DNA of 46,971 nt from Darksidea phi (taxonomy: Eukaryota; Ascomycota; Dothideomycetes; Pleosporales; Lentitheciaceae). The stretch covers positions 1 through 46,971 of the forward strand of contig JASJFT010000279.1 in NCBI GenBank assembly GCA_030770425.1, in the 5' to 3' direction. Made by a program: the position numbers and the translations under genes. Below are positions 1-10,943 of this stretch, one piece after another; position 1 is the first letter of the stretch, and every line of letters begins with the position of its first letter. The notes beneath the pieces were generated by a model. It searched no databases, had not been told where the DNA came from, and saw only the letters and a list, made by a program, of their open reading frames with translations.

Positions 1-135
1 AGAAAACGGCATAGCGTGACGACTCGGTGGCGTTCGGCGAAACCCTCGGGTCAGCCCGTTCATGATTCCCCCTTGTAGTTGACGCGGACGTGATTGCTGT
101 GGTGGCGCACGCCTTCTAAGCAAGATAATGGTTTG

Positions 136-1633
136 CTAGGCGACATTCCATAGAATGAGCCTTTGGTCGAAACCGCCACTGAGTAGACACTCTTCATCGC
201 GAGCTTCGTTTGAACTGACGCTGGAAGCTACCTTCACGCGTCCGGCCCATAGACATCGAAGCTTTGAACCAGGCTCGTGAGCCTTTAAAGTAGCAGTGTG
301 TTTGCCAGTGGTTGCTTCGAACCCTCGGACCACCCCGTCGTCCGAGCTGACATAAACGCCGGACCCATCCGGACGCCACACCAAGCGTGGGGTCGAATAG
401 GCCGTTTGCGGTGCCATCGTGCTGATATTGACGCTGATGGCTGCTTCTTCTTTATCCTGAAGCAAAAGATTGGCGCGGGTCTGCGACGCTTGCGTGGCTG
501 CATCATTACTTGCGCAATGGTTTCCCTCGCCGACAATTTCTTCTGGCGGCAATAACAGCCTCACTATCTGTAATTTAAGATGTGGAGTTGACGACGTGGC
601 GACAGCAACAAGCATTGGATCCACGGGACAGAGCTGAACATCTGACGGAGTAAAAGCAATCCATGCATTCGAATGTGGCGCCAGATTCTGCCTCCCGAGA
701 AGGTGGATCTGGGACAGGTTTGGGCCGTGCGAGGATACTGTATAATAGTATAGAAACGTAGAGTCCCTTCGAGTGAGGAGGAGGATTGGGCGTGAAGTAT
801 CGGGCGACTGGATGAACAAGAGGGTTTCCGGAAGGCTAGATAATGTAATAGTCGCAATGGGCTCTCCAAGACGAACATCAGGATGGTCATCGGTGTTCAG
901 CCTATAAAGGAAGACTTTCGCATCCCAGCCAGCACTTGCAATGATAGTAGAAGTGCCTTCAAACCAAGTAGCTAGCTTAACAATGTACTTGGAATGGTCC
1001 TTGCGAGTTTCCAATACCTGTTCAGTTTTGGTATTGTAAAGTATCAGCTTGCCCGACATGGAAGCAGCCAGCAGGTACTTGTGTTCTATGACGACAACGT
1101 CTAGAACCGGCGAGTCTTGAAAGCTGGAGTATGTAAGAACTAAGGGTAGGGATGGCAAGCTCGGGTCCATCAGATGCAGCCGCCTGTCAGCCGTGGTCAC
1201 GGCTAGGTAGGCCTTCGGTTCGGACATGGACGGCAGGAGGCATTCGAGCAGGGTAATGCTGAGTATATTGGACCGTGTCGGTAAGGACTCCAATATAAGA
1301 GGGCGAGAAGGTGCTATGGCAGTCAGCTACGTAATACAACGCGGGTAGCCAGCTATACCTGGACTGCGCCAAGCCCGGTCGCGATCATCCACGCCCAGCT
1401 TTTCGAAATTGAGACTAAGATCGAACGTCTTCTTCTCTTGTAGTATCTGTTCGATGGTGACGTGGTCGTTGGATGTGGAGCCTGCATCGGGCGGCAATCC
1501 GGCTTCATTGATGAAAGTGTTCAGTGTCTGAACGCGTTAGCTATGTGAGCAAATCATGACGTATACTACTTACTTGATCGTACCCGTTGGCTCTCAGGAA
1601 GCGAGCAACAAGCTCTTTTGCTGGCGGAAGCAT
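136..1633 (-). CDS. LisH and WD40 repeat protein, three exons
   Basis: Spliced model of 468 residues. Exon 1 is 1633-1574, exon 2 is 1527-1359 and exon 3 is 1313-136. The introns of 46 and 45 bases start GTAAGT and GTATAG, end in CAG and TAG, and keep the frame. The first ~40 residues (MLPPAKELVARFLRANGYDQ, then TLNTFINEAG) have the look of a LisH dimerisation motif: one helix, a conserved Gly-Tyr, then a second helix. The rest is a run of WD40-like blades, for example ASAGWDAKVFLYRL and the last blade ending SGGFDQRLILWNV just before the stop. Such proteins are usually scaffolds in multi-subunit complexes; the partner cannot be told here. The start is the first Met that opens the LisH motif. 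It shares a 254-base divergent promoter with the SET gene. Confidence 0.82.
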
Positions 1634-1887
1634 AGTCAGCAATACCGAACAGGTTTTAGCGGGGAGTGTGTTGATAAGTAAGATATCTGAAGCAGTACGC
1701 CGGACAGTATGGGGTAGTCGGCGATAAGTGACGGTATCTCCGGCCAAAATTTCTCTTCCCGCCAAGCACATTCACGTGTTCTACAACCAACCTCAAGTGC
1801 TCTGCACTCTTCAGACTACGATACTACATGCCCTCGAGGACATGAAAATAGCGCTTCACGAGCCGAATATAGCTGCAACTGACTTCA
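1634..1887. promoter_or_regulatory. Divergent promoter between LisH/WD40 and SET genes
   Basis: These 254 bases separate the start codons of two genes pointing away from each other, so they must hold both promoters and both 5' leaders. I see no convincing TATA box or known motif. The call rests on position only. Confidence 0.5.
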
Positions 1888-3696
1888 ATGTTACGTAGGC
1901 GGCTCAACGAGCTCCTAGAGCTGCAACAACATACGCCCAATCACCCCTACAGCATCGTACACAGACTCAAGCTCGCAAAGACATACCGAGACCTTAGGTA
2001 TCCAGACCTTGCAGTTAGCGATGCTTACAAAGCTCTTCTTCTCATTGACGAGGTGGTAGAGCAAGGCGAATATCACGAAGAGGCCGTTGAGGCCGCTTTG
2101 AAAGACATTAAAGCCATTTCTAAACCTCAGCACAATCATTGTTGTTGCCAGGGTGCGTGCGAAGAGACACGGATAAAAGACGAAGAAAAGGTCTTCCAGT
2201 GGGCAAAGGAGTGCTGGTCAAGAACTGCGTAAGTCGTGATCTGAGTACCTGGAATAGGGCTGACTGAATGCTAGGTATGATATCCTCATTCCGTGCTTAC
2301 TCGAATGCGGTTGCCTCAGAAGCGCATTCGATTACAATTCTCGAGCCTTGAAAACATTCCCCGACCTAGACTCCTTCCAAAAACATCAGCAAACTCTACT
2401 GAACAAGCTCCGATCTCACTTCGAAACCAAAGGCGAAAATTTTGATGCAACTGACATCCAAGAGTACCCAGACAAAGGCCTTGTACGGCGGGAGCTCTAT
2501 CCCTGGAACAAGTTCGAGCCCGACCGATTCTCCCCAAGTGTGCTTCAATTTTTGAACGATGAGTTGGCATCCATCGCTCCCAAGCTTGAAGTCAAAGTAG
2601 CCGAACTACCTCTTTTAAGGTGCGCATTTCTATACGAATCCTTCAAAATTCATTCTTAAAAAACGGATGCAGTGAACTATCTTCACCGGATGATGGAACG
2701 CAATATGTGGAACAACTAGGTGTTTTTGCAAAGGAAGACATCCCGCCTGGGGAGCAAGTCCTGCAAGAAAAATCGCTCCTGACAGCGGTCTCACGTCTCC
2801 ACGAGACCTTCTGCGATGCATGCAGCATGTCACTGCCCGACACGAAAGACATATCAACTCAGACTGACACACGGAACGCCGTCATACCCTGCGAAGAGTG
2901 CGACGAGGTCTTCTTCTGTAGTGAAGAATGCCACGACCTAGCTCAAGAAAGCTATCACCCCTCTCTGTGTGGCGTGAGTATTGAGCAAAAGGTATCCGCA
3001 AGCGAAGCGGCCGACTCTCTGTATACGCTTCTTGTCATCCGTGCAATGGCTTTGGCAGAGACGCAAGGTGTGAATCCGCTTGAACTGAAAGAAGTGCGAT
3101 ACATCTGGGGTGATTACCATGGTCTCGATGTCAATAAGCTGTGGAATCCCGAGGCTGATGCTTTCGGTGGTCTTCCTCGCACGCTACCGTTCTCCTTCGA
3201 TGCCAACGTGCTAAGGCCGCTCCACATCCTGGAGAAGATGGACGTCAACATCTTCGAGCAGAGCCACAGATATGAGACATGGATATTCAATACACTATAC
3301 GCGAAACTCCGAGGTGGGCTATTATCGACTTCCCCCCTCTTACTTACCCTCAATTGACACTTAGCAGGCACAGCATCAGCTCGACAAGGTCTCGATGGTC
3401 GCCCTGAGATCGGTGCCGTGCATCCAATGTGGTGTCTTGCCAACCACAGCTGCGACCCAAACGTGGCGTGGGAATGGCAAGGAAGCATGCGGTTCTGGAC
3501 CCGTGGACAGCTCGTGGACTGGAACGGACGCGATCCCAGTAAAAGGCCAGGGTTGAAGAAAGGCGAAGAAGTACTCAGTCATTACTGCGATATCACATTA
3601 CCAGTGCAGGAGAGGCGCGAGTGGGCTGTTGGAGCGCTTGGAGGAATCTGCGTGTGCCCAAGGTGTGTTTGGGAAGACACTGAGATGCAACGTTAA
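1888..3696 (+). CDS. SET domain methyltransferase with MYND finger and TPR-like N-terminus
   Basis: Four exons: 1888-2228, 2275-2619, 2673-3313 and 3368-3696, giving 551 residues. All introns are GT-AG and frame-preserving; the last acceptor could also be three bases earlier. Residues ~20-60 look like TPR helices. From ~residue 240 a split SET domain begins (LGVFAKEDIPPGEQVLQEK), interrupted at ~275-328 by a Cys/His-rich MYND-type finger (CDAC, CEEC, CSEEC, then HPSLC). The SET core resumes with CLANHSCDPN at ~464-473, the cofactor-binding NHS motif, followed by the SHYCD tyrosine motif and a post-SET-like CVCPRC. The order is that of SMYD-type protein lysine methyltransferases. The substrate is unknown. 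Catalytic residues look intact, so activity is likely. Confidence 0.85.
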
Positions 3697-6170
3697 ACGG
3701 AAGCTGCGCAGACTCACTGAACCAGTACGTCTATAGCGGGGATATGGGGGTAACGCATACCGGCGATGTTACCAAATACGTGACCAAATAACACTTATTG
3801 CCGAGCGGCAACGTATTATTTACCAAGCGGCATGTATCAATCCTCTATCAAACCCTATCGGCATGCACCACCATCCACCGGCCCGAATCCCGATGCTATG
3901 GTTCTGCCGAAGTGTACAAACAAAGCCCGGTGACACGGACAGGCGCCTATACTAAATCTAAGACCGCCACTCCTGCATGTACTGTACGCCTCTATCCGGA
4001 TACGGACGCGTACGGTGGCGTCACGGAGCCTCACTCTCCACTCGGTGTCGTCAGATGTCCTTCGCAAGAACTCGTTTGAAATTCCTTTTGCGTATTGCAG
4101 GGCTCTAAGAAGCCATTGCAGCTATCAGGGCGCAGACGCATTGTATGGTTATGGCGGCGTCGTCGAGGAGCGAGCTCAAGCAATTCTACCATGACCGTCG
4201 TACCCAATAGCCTTGCCCACACCACACTCTGTCTCCATCACACTTCGTCTACCTTCTCATAAAGCAACTGTATCCATGATCCCAATTTACTACATAGTAG
4301 TTCGAAGAAGCAGCCATACAGCAAGCCGTCTTCCCATACACAAAGCCTCACAGCCACGCCAAGATGTACCGCCGTACATACATTTTCAGCTCAAATGACT
4401 AGCGTCTCACACCCCCACTTCATTTCATGATTTGTGGAAGAGATCCTATCCATTCATGTTGCTCTACCACCCGATGCGAGCATCCTTCCTCGGGAGATTA
4501 CGCAACCGGCACGCATACACCCAAGCTTTCAAGCTCCACACCAACGCTACCTTCCCGTCCCCGAACCACAAAAAAGCCACCCTCACCCGCCAACGCCAAT
4601 AGCGCTACCCCTTCGTTTATCGGTGTGCATCCTGCATGAACCATTGCGTCGAACCCGCACCTTGTCCATTCCATTGACCCCCGCCCATTCCTTCAACTTC
4701 TCCGCCCAAGATCCCCTAGCCAAACCCCTACGTCTCCGACCAACGCCACCATCGCCGTTCGCGGTCCTCGTCAAGGACAACACCCGTGCTCGGCATTTGC
4801 CATACTCACAACGCACCTGGCCAAACCGATGATTTTCGAAAGAGGTTGGTGACGATGTGGCCGCAGTTTTTTGCTTCTTCGGCTTCGGGAGCGCAGAGCC
4901 GGGATTGGTCTAGACGGGACGGTTACATCTAATTCGCTATGGAGTTTTGCACACCCTTTGCCACACGACAGGATGAGATGGGAGCCGGGGTGGGGGCCCG
5001 AGGACTGGGAAGAGCCGCATCAAGTGTGCAGGAGCGGTCTCGCACGGGGTCCGATGCCGAGAGTAACGAATATTCTTCATGATCGGCAACAACATATTAG
5101 CTAAGAATAACACACAATGTGTCGGGGCTTATACCAGGTTCGAGCAAATATCGCCTGACTTCACTTATCTGAGGGTGTATCAATGAGCGCTTAGTTTCAG
5201 CCACAAGACTCGCTCGAAATAGCCTCGCCTTCATCGATCCAGATCGGTGGCAAGAAACTTCAGATCGACAAATCCCTCCAAGATCTACACACCACAACGA
5301 TAGAGAATCGATGACAGCGAGGCACCATCATTGTCGTCATGGAGAGCAAAGTCTAGACCCGCCGCGTAGAAGAAAAGCTAGCAATCGCGCCTGCGACTGC
5401 AAATCCTTGCCTAAGAACGCTGTTCTGGTGGTACAACCTGATCACGAGCGCCTGCACAATCTGTAGGGAAGGTCAGCCTTGGTGCTGGATTTCGTACACC
5501 GTGGTCATGCGATGCGTGAATTACGGCAGAATGCGAAGAAATGCGCTCAATGAATCGAAGCTTACATGCCTGGCTTTTCACGGTCTCGATAATCCCCCGA
5601 CATATTACCATCAATTCTAGATGGCAAACTAATCTCAGTATCTCACATGCGCCCATTTCCCTCTCCCATTCAAGTCACCCAGCAATCTACCCCCCAAACC
5701 CCTCATCTCCACTCCTCAGCTGCTCCTCACTCACCCTTTGCATAAGCCCACCACCATCACCATCAAATCAAAAAACTCAACAATTATGCGTATCGAACAT
5801 ATGTATTATTAATCTTTGATCATCCTTCCTCATAATTCCATCTTTCATCTACACCATTAGCTCATCCACTATCTATATGAACAACAGACTACATGTTACA
5901 AGGAAAAGCCATCTATCGCGGCTTTTCATATGGGCCATCCACAAGGGGGCCATCCCTCATCGCTGCGCATTACCATTGAAGGAGTCGTGAAAATCTATAC
6001 CATGCCATGCCATACCATGAAGCCGTAAAACCGTAGAAAACTGTACACCCGTAATCCATATGCTCATGCTCTTGCGTCATGATGAGGAAGGAAAACATTG
6101 CTGGCAAAAAGATACATGTCCAAGGACTGCATCATCCTGAGCGACCACGCATCATGGGTATATCGTCCCC
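3697..6170. other. Long intergenic stretch, no recognisable gene
   Basis: About 2.5 kb between the SET gene and the 3' end of the DUF3433 gene. Open frames exist, such as a Pro/Ser-rich one at 4434-4832 and an Arg-rich one facing it, but they have no domain, no clear splicing and low-complexity composition typical of pyrimidine-rich non-coding DNA. C/T-rich tracts at ~5640-5790 and CCATGCCATGC-like short repeats near 6000 are visible. It probably contains 3' UTRs of both flanking convergent genes. I found no tRNA. Confidence 0.5.
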
Positions 6171-8932
6171 TCAGGCCGCGGAACCGACCCAACTCTTCCG
6201 ATTCTGTTCTTCCCAGATGACGAGCTCTCGACCACTCCTCTCGCCACCTCGTCGCACGCGGTCGATCCCTAGATGCTCTAGGCCGTCACGACCAACATGG
6301 ATACCGAAGCCGTACCTGATCTTCCCGGGATCAGTCACCGAGTTACGCATCTCTGCACCATTCGAATCCCCACGTATTTTGCTCTTCTTTTCCGCAGGCT
6401 CAGTTCGCAGGTTGTCCCGCGAAGGGCGGAGCAGCGAAGTGACAGACTGTGCAAAGGTACGTTCCAGGTATGCGGATCCCATCAACCTCGCGACAAGTTC
6501 AGGCTTTGTCTGGGGGCGGTTGAACGCGCGGTCCGTCAAGATCGGGCTCTGGTATACCCAGCTGATGATCTCGGCGAGGCTGTTGCTTCGGTGTGGGAGG
6601 GCTGCGCGGCGGCGACCGGACCACAAGGCAAGGAGACTGACGGCGTACAGGGCTAGAAAGAAGCACAATGCGTAGTAACCCGGCAAGTCTGCGGCAACGC
6701 GAACAACCTCCGCGTCAGGATAGTACTGCGTCCAGAAGCAGCCGCCTGCGAGGATGGGGAGGGCAAGAGAGCACACTGAGACCAAGGAGAGAATAGCGGT
6801 CTGGTAGTGTTGATTCTCCAATGCCGAGAAGGTGACGGAGAGCGGGAGTCGACACGCATAGTCTAGTAACAGCGAGGCTTCGGCAGTCGCGCCGCCCCTG
6901 GAGCAGAGCGAGATGTAGGGTCGAAGAACGCGGAAAGAGTAGTCGAACGTCAGGACGACCAGGAAGAGGAAGTGGCCAATCAGTGCGGGGATAAAAGAGT
7001 ACAAGAAGTTGCTGGCGGAGAAGCCAGCGCTGTTGGTGCGTGCAAAGACCTGCGGAAGAAACCCCAAGCGCACATTGTTGTTGATGAAGCTGATGACTAG
7101 GAAGGCAATAAGGAGGACCATCGCAGCGATGATCCACGCAATCACCGACGAGTCTCGCAGATACCATGGAAGATGGCGGAGGCGAACAGCCGGGTCGCGG
7201 ATGTCCATGCGGATCGAGAAGTCGCTGGTGGGCTGGTCGCGCTGTGTTTTCGTTGGTTCCAGAAACACGCGCTCCGGCCCCTTTTCTCGAATGCGACCGT
7301 CCTCGATAGAGTACCTACGAGTTGGTGCACCCTCTTCGCCTAGGCCGTGGAAAACATCGTTCGGTTGTCGCGTTGTGCTCCAGTAGCCAACTCTATCCGC
7401 TCGCCCTTTTAGACACTCCCACTGCCGGCCCTCGAAAGTTTCAGAGCCGATATAGTCGTTCACAACATTCGACCGCTCGAGCAGCACGATGACATCGGCC
7501 AGAGAACGAGGGTCCCATTTAAGCCCGGTCTGCTTGCGGAGGAAGACCAGAACTGTGGACAGTGCCACAATCAAGAGTATGTACAGCGCGACGGTCGTCC
7601 AGATAATGCCTTGTACGGCGACCCATCGCCATGCGCTTCGGTCAGGATCGTAGCGTACGTTGAAAGCAGATGAAAGAAGGGGTATCGTCCACGAAAATAA
7701 CCAGAATACGAGGTAGCAGAATCCGATCAGAGGCAGTCCGGCTCCAAAGTACTCTAGCCTGGGATACAAGAACTGCATCGGGTATAGCTGGAGAAAGATG
7801 GCCTCGGACCGCTGGTAGTAGTGCTCGGACGCCATTGAGATGAAGGGCACAATCCGTTGGAGTGCAATCTGCACTTGGATGAGCCACAAAAATATCAAGG
7901 CCCCGAGTAGCGTTGGCAGATATTCGAAGACGAAGTAGCGGTTATCTCCAAATGTCAAGTAGTCCCAAAGGCCAGAGCCGTTGTTTTGGCTGGAGAACAC
8001 AGCGCAGAAGATGAGGGCTGCGAGCATGAGCACGCATAGGAAAATGAAGAGCAGCAGCCACAGCGGACGCAGAATTGCGGGCAGGAAGCTCAATGGCGCG
8101 TGCGGTACAGATCGAGATACGAAGACGTCATTTTGAGCCCGGGCCGGTGTCGGTGTCTGGTTCTGATATTGCCGCGCTGCTGCTGTCGAACCCGCGCTGT
8201 GTCCAGGGGTGTGCCTGGATTGTTTCGATTGCTTCCGGGGTATGTGTCGCGATAATCTCTGCTGTGTCTGTTGCTCTTTTGCCATGTACCCCAAGCTCTC
8301 ATCCGACACTATCCGCTCGACTGGATAGTCCTCATCACTCTCTTCTTCCACTTCCTCTACGTGTTCTTCGTGTCCCATTGGGTACATGCGACTGCCTCTG
8401 ACCTCCTCATCGCGCGTGAGCTGGTCAATGGCAAACCGGATGTAAGGCGTCGTGTCCTGTCCAGGCGTAGTAGCCAGCGAAGCCGAATCCATATCGGGTC
8501 GCGACTGCTGCGACCTCCTCCCCTCCGTTGCGTCTTGTCTCTCCTCGGCAATGGTCGAAACGGTGGGTGACTGGGGCCGATCGTTGGTGTAGTGTGCAGC
8601 TTGTTGGTGTTGTCTGGGCACACCAGGCCCCTTCAATGATGCTACCGGGTGCTCAGCGTGCTGCAAATGCTCATGACTCTGCGTGGGCGTGCGGTGGTGT
8701 GAAGGCGGTGTGTGGTAGCGGGGCTTCGGGGCATCACTCTCGCTCGACACGTTCTCGGAGAGGCTGTAGTAGCCCTCGGAAGCTGTCTGCGATGCTGCAA
8801 TGCTCTGCTGGGAGGCAGAGTGTGAAAGGCGAGGGCGGCTGACTGGAATGAGTCGTTAGCGAAAGTAGTCTCACGATAGTCGAGGTGACACTCACCGTTG
8901 ATGTGCTTGAGTTGGAAGGGCTCCTCACTCAT
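6171..8932 (-). CDS. DUF3433 multi-pass membrane protein
   Basis: Two exons, 8932-8896 and 8842-6171, joined over a 53-base intron, give 902 residues. The short first exon encodes MSEEPFQLKHIN and provides the only good ATG; the long frame itself begins without one. Residues ~1-260 are Ser/Gln/Glu-rich and probably disordered and cytosolic. The remainder has about eight hydrophobic segments in two similar blocks, for example around LRPLWLLLFIFLCVLMLAAL, then FLWLIQVQIAL and PLIGFCYLVFWLF, later WIIAAMVLLIAFLVISF and HFLFLVVLTFDYSFRVLRPY. That duplicated layout with conserved Pro-Phe/Tyr motifs is the pattern I know as DUF3433 in filamentous fungi. The biochemical role is not established; a plasma-membrane or cell-wall-linked role is only a guess. 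Confidence 0.8.
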
Positions 8933-9581
8933 GTCGCGCTAGAAATGCCGGTATGCAGAATGATGGCATGGTTAGGGGATGCGCCTTCAATTTTGTACGA
9001 TGCATTGGATGCGGTGGTCGGAGCTGCATGAGGCTGGTAGAGGAGGTTGGGGACCGGCCACAGGGGAAATCTGTCACAAAGCCATCATTGGTGCGACGAA
9101 TTGAAGAATAAGATTTATTGGTTATTCCAAGCTAACTCTAGGAAATACTTGGTATTCCAAAGTTTAATCAAGCCGTGTGCTGTACATGTCGTGTTCTTGT
9201 GGGGATACAAGTGCTGCTACATGCGCTGGCTCGCTTAGCCGCGGCAGCGCTTGGACCGCCTCGCTCAGCAACACATTCGCTCCATCATCACTTTTTGTCT
9301 GGTCGTGAATTAATCGTATCGCACGAGACTGAATTCTCGGAATTACCCATAATGGCTGCCTTAACAGTAACGATACTAAGGTCTGCTACCAATCTTAGCC
9401 CCCGAAAGGATCCTCTATCTATCTGCAACCGCATCGCAGCTAGCCACAATGGGGAAGTACGTGTTGTCGACGCGGAGTTCGGCCTTCGGCGTTCGAAGCA
9501 GTTCTACCTTTCATTCCCTTCAAGAGCAACTGTTCCCGTACTGCACAGCAACTCTGAATCCCGCAGTGCAAAGCAGCAGAC
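8933..9581. promoter_or_regulatory. Divergent intergenic region, DUF3433 gene and GNAT gene
   Basis: About 650 bases between two divergent start codons. Short open frames overlap the right half, but the frame of the GNAT gene is the only one with domain content. It should hold both promoters. Nothing else is recognised. Confidence 0.4.
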
Positions 9582-10424
9582 ATGGCAGACTACAAAGCAG
9601 ACCTTATCAAGATACCGACACAAGAAACCAACGGTTTCCAAACGATGCCCGTAGAGCCACACAAGCGACTCAAAGACGACGAGATAGTCATCGAACTCTG
9701 CACTCCAAGCGACGCTGCCAAGATCGCCGAGGGCATGTACAAATGCTTTCCCGAACGATTCTGGGCCAAAATGGAGCCCCTCGACATCCGAGACCCTGAT
9801 CAGTCCGCGCGCGAACGCAGACTAACTAACCGCCTCCTCCCCATGCTCCAAACCCCAAAAAAGAATTTCATCAAAGCTGTACACGTTCCCTCGGGACAGG
9901 TTGTCGGCGTTGCCGGATGGGCGGCGCCCGGGTTGCCTCTGTACAACGTATGGCGCCGCTCTGCTGTCGAGTTCTATGGGTATAAGGAGGCGATGGGGTG
10001 GACTGACGAGGAGGTGGAGGAGATGTGGAAGGGGTCTAGCCTTGAGGGTTGGGAAGACGCTCTTGGGAAACTTGATGACATACGGAAGGAGTTGTTGGGG
10101 GACGAACCACATTGGTTTCTTGCGCCGCTGATCACATGGCCGGAATTTCAGGGAAGGGGGGTTGGGACCAAGTTGTTGAATTGGGCGATTGAGCAGGCAG
10201 ATGCGAGCGATCCGCCCATTCCGTTGTACCTAGAGAGTGCGCCTACAGCGAGGGCTGTGTACATGCATTGCGGTTTCGTTCCGCAGGGCTCAGTCAATTT
10301 CCTGAGGAGGGGTCCGGCGATCGTAAGGGGATTGGAGGCTGAGGCAGAAAAGGAAGAGAGTGAGACCGAGAAGGTGGTTGTCAAAGTCGTGAAGAAGGAG
10401 ACAGATGCTGATCTCGCTTCTTGA
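9582..10424 (+). CDS. GNAT-family N-acetyltransferase
   Basis: Single-exon gene of 280 residues. The acetyl-CoA binding motif A is clear: FQGRGVGTKLLNWAIEQA around residues 189-206, the Q/RxxGxG/A signature. It is preceded by a beta strand, WFLAPLITWPEFQG, and followed by LYLESAPTARAVYMHCGF, the usual motif B region where a C-terminal acyl-acceptor fold sits. Family proteins transfer an acetyl group from acetyl-CoA to an amine; the fungal members of this length are mostly uncharacterised small-molecule acetyltransferases. The last ~40 residues are a charged Glu/Lys/Val tail. The start chosen is the first Met of the frame; a second Met at residue 22 is also possible. Confidence 0.85.
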   Translation: MADYKADLIKIPTQETNGFQTMPVEPHKRLKDDEIVIELCTPSDAAKIAEGMYKCFPERFWAKMEPLDIRDPDQSARERRLTNRLLPMLQTPKKNFIKAVHVPSGQVVGVAGWAAPGLPLYNVWRRSAVEFYGYKEAMGWTDEEVEEMWKGSSLEGWEDALGKLDDIRKELLGDEPHWFLAPLITWPEFQGRGVGTKLLNWAIEQADASDPPIPLYLESAPTARAVYMHCGFVPQGSVNFLRRGPAIVRGLEAEAEKEESETEKVVVKVVKKETDADLAS

Positions 10425-10943
10425 GCATATACCATAGCATCTTCGCGGACAACAACGAAGCAGTATTGTATTTAGTTTAGATTTGCATAGTGGGAGTCTC
10501 TTTTGTAAGGTCCGCACGAAAGAAGCAGTATTGTATACGCAAATGGCACATGTGCATCAAACGTATATCTTGTTCATATTCATCTCATCTGTCATAACCG
10601 TCTCATCATATTTACATCATCGTCAAAAAGATCCCAGGCCTATCTACCTCCATCTCAAGGGTATTACCTCCAATCCACCAACCATTTGTCCATTACCAGC
10701 ATGTCCGAACCCCAAGTAAGATAGTACATGGTATGCGGGCTCGCGCCCAAGCTGTGTAGTACAGTATCGCTATGCAGAATGAGAGTGAAGATCAAGCAGG
10801 AAAAGAGGGTATAGAAACGCTTGAACGCAGCAAGAAACGCCAAAGAAAACCCAGAGGAGATTATGAAGATGATATGCCGAAAATGGGCCTCCGGGACCGA
10901 TGCGGAGCGCAGCTCATTCGAAATGAAGAGTGAGGATGAGGAC
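10425..10943. other. Convergent 3' intergenic region
   Basis: About 520 bases between two genes that end toward each other. AT-rich stretches at 10560-10640 fit 3' UTR and polyadenylation sequence. No gene is supported; the small open frame at 10821-11042 runs into the antisense of the next gene. Confidence 0.45.

Noticed and set aside
4434..4832. 132-codon Pro-rich open frame
   Set aside because: Low-complexity composition, no domain, and an equally long frame on the other strand; looks like pyrimidine-rich non-coding DNA.
6079..6675. 198-codon frame on the plus strand
   Set aside because: Antisense of the C-terminal part of the DUF3433 gene; Arg/Ser-rich shadow.
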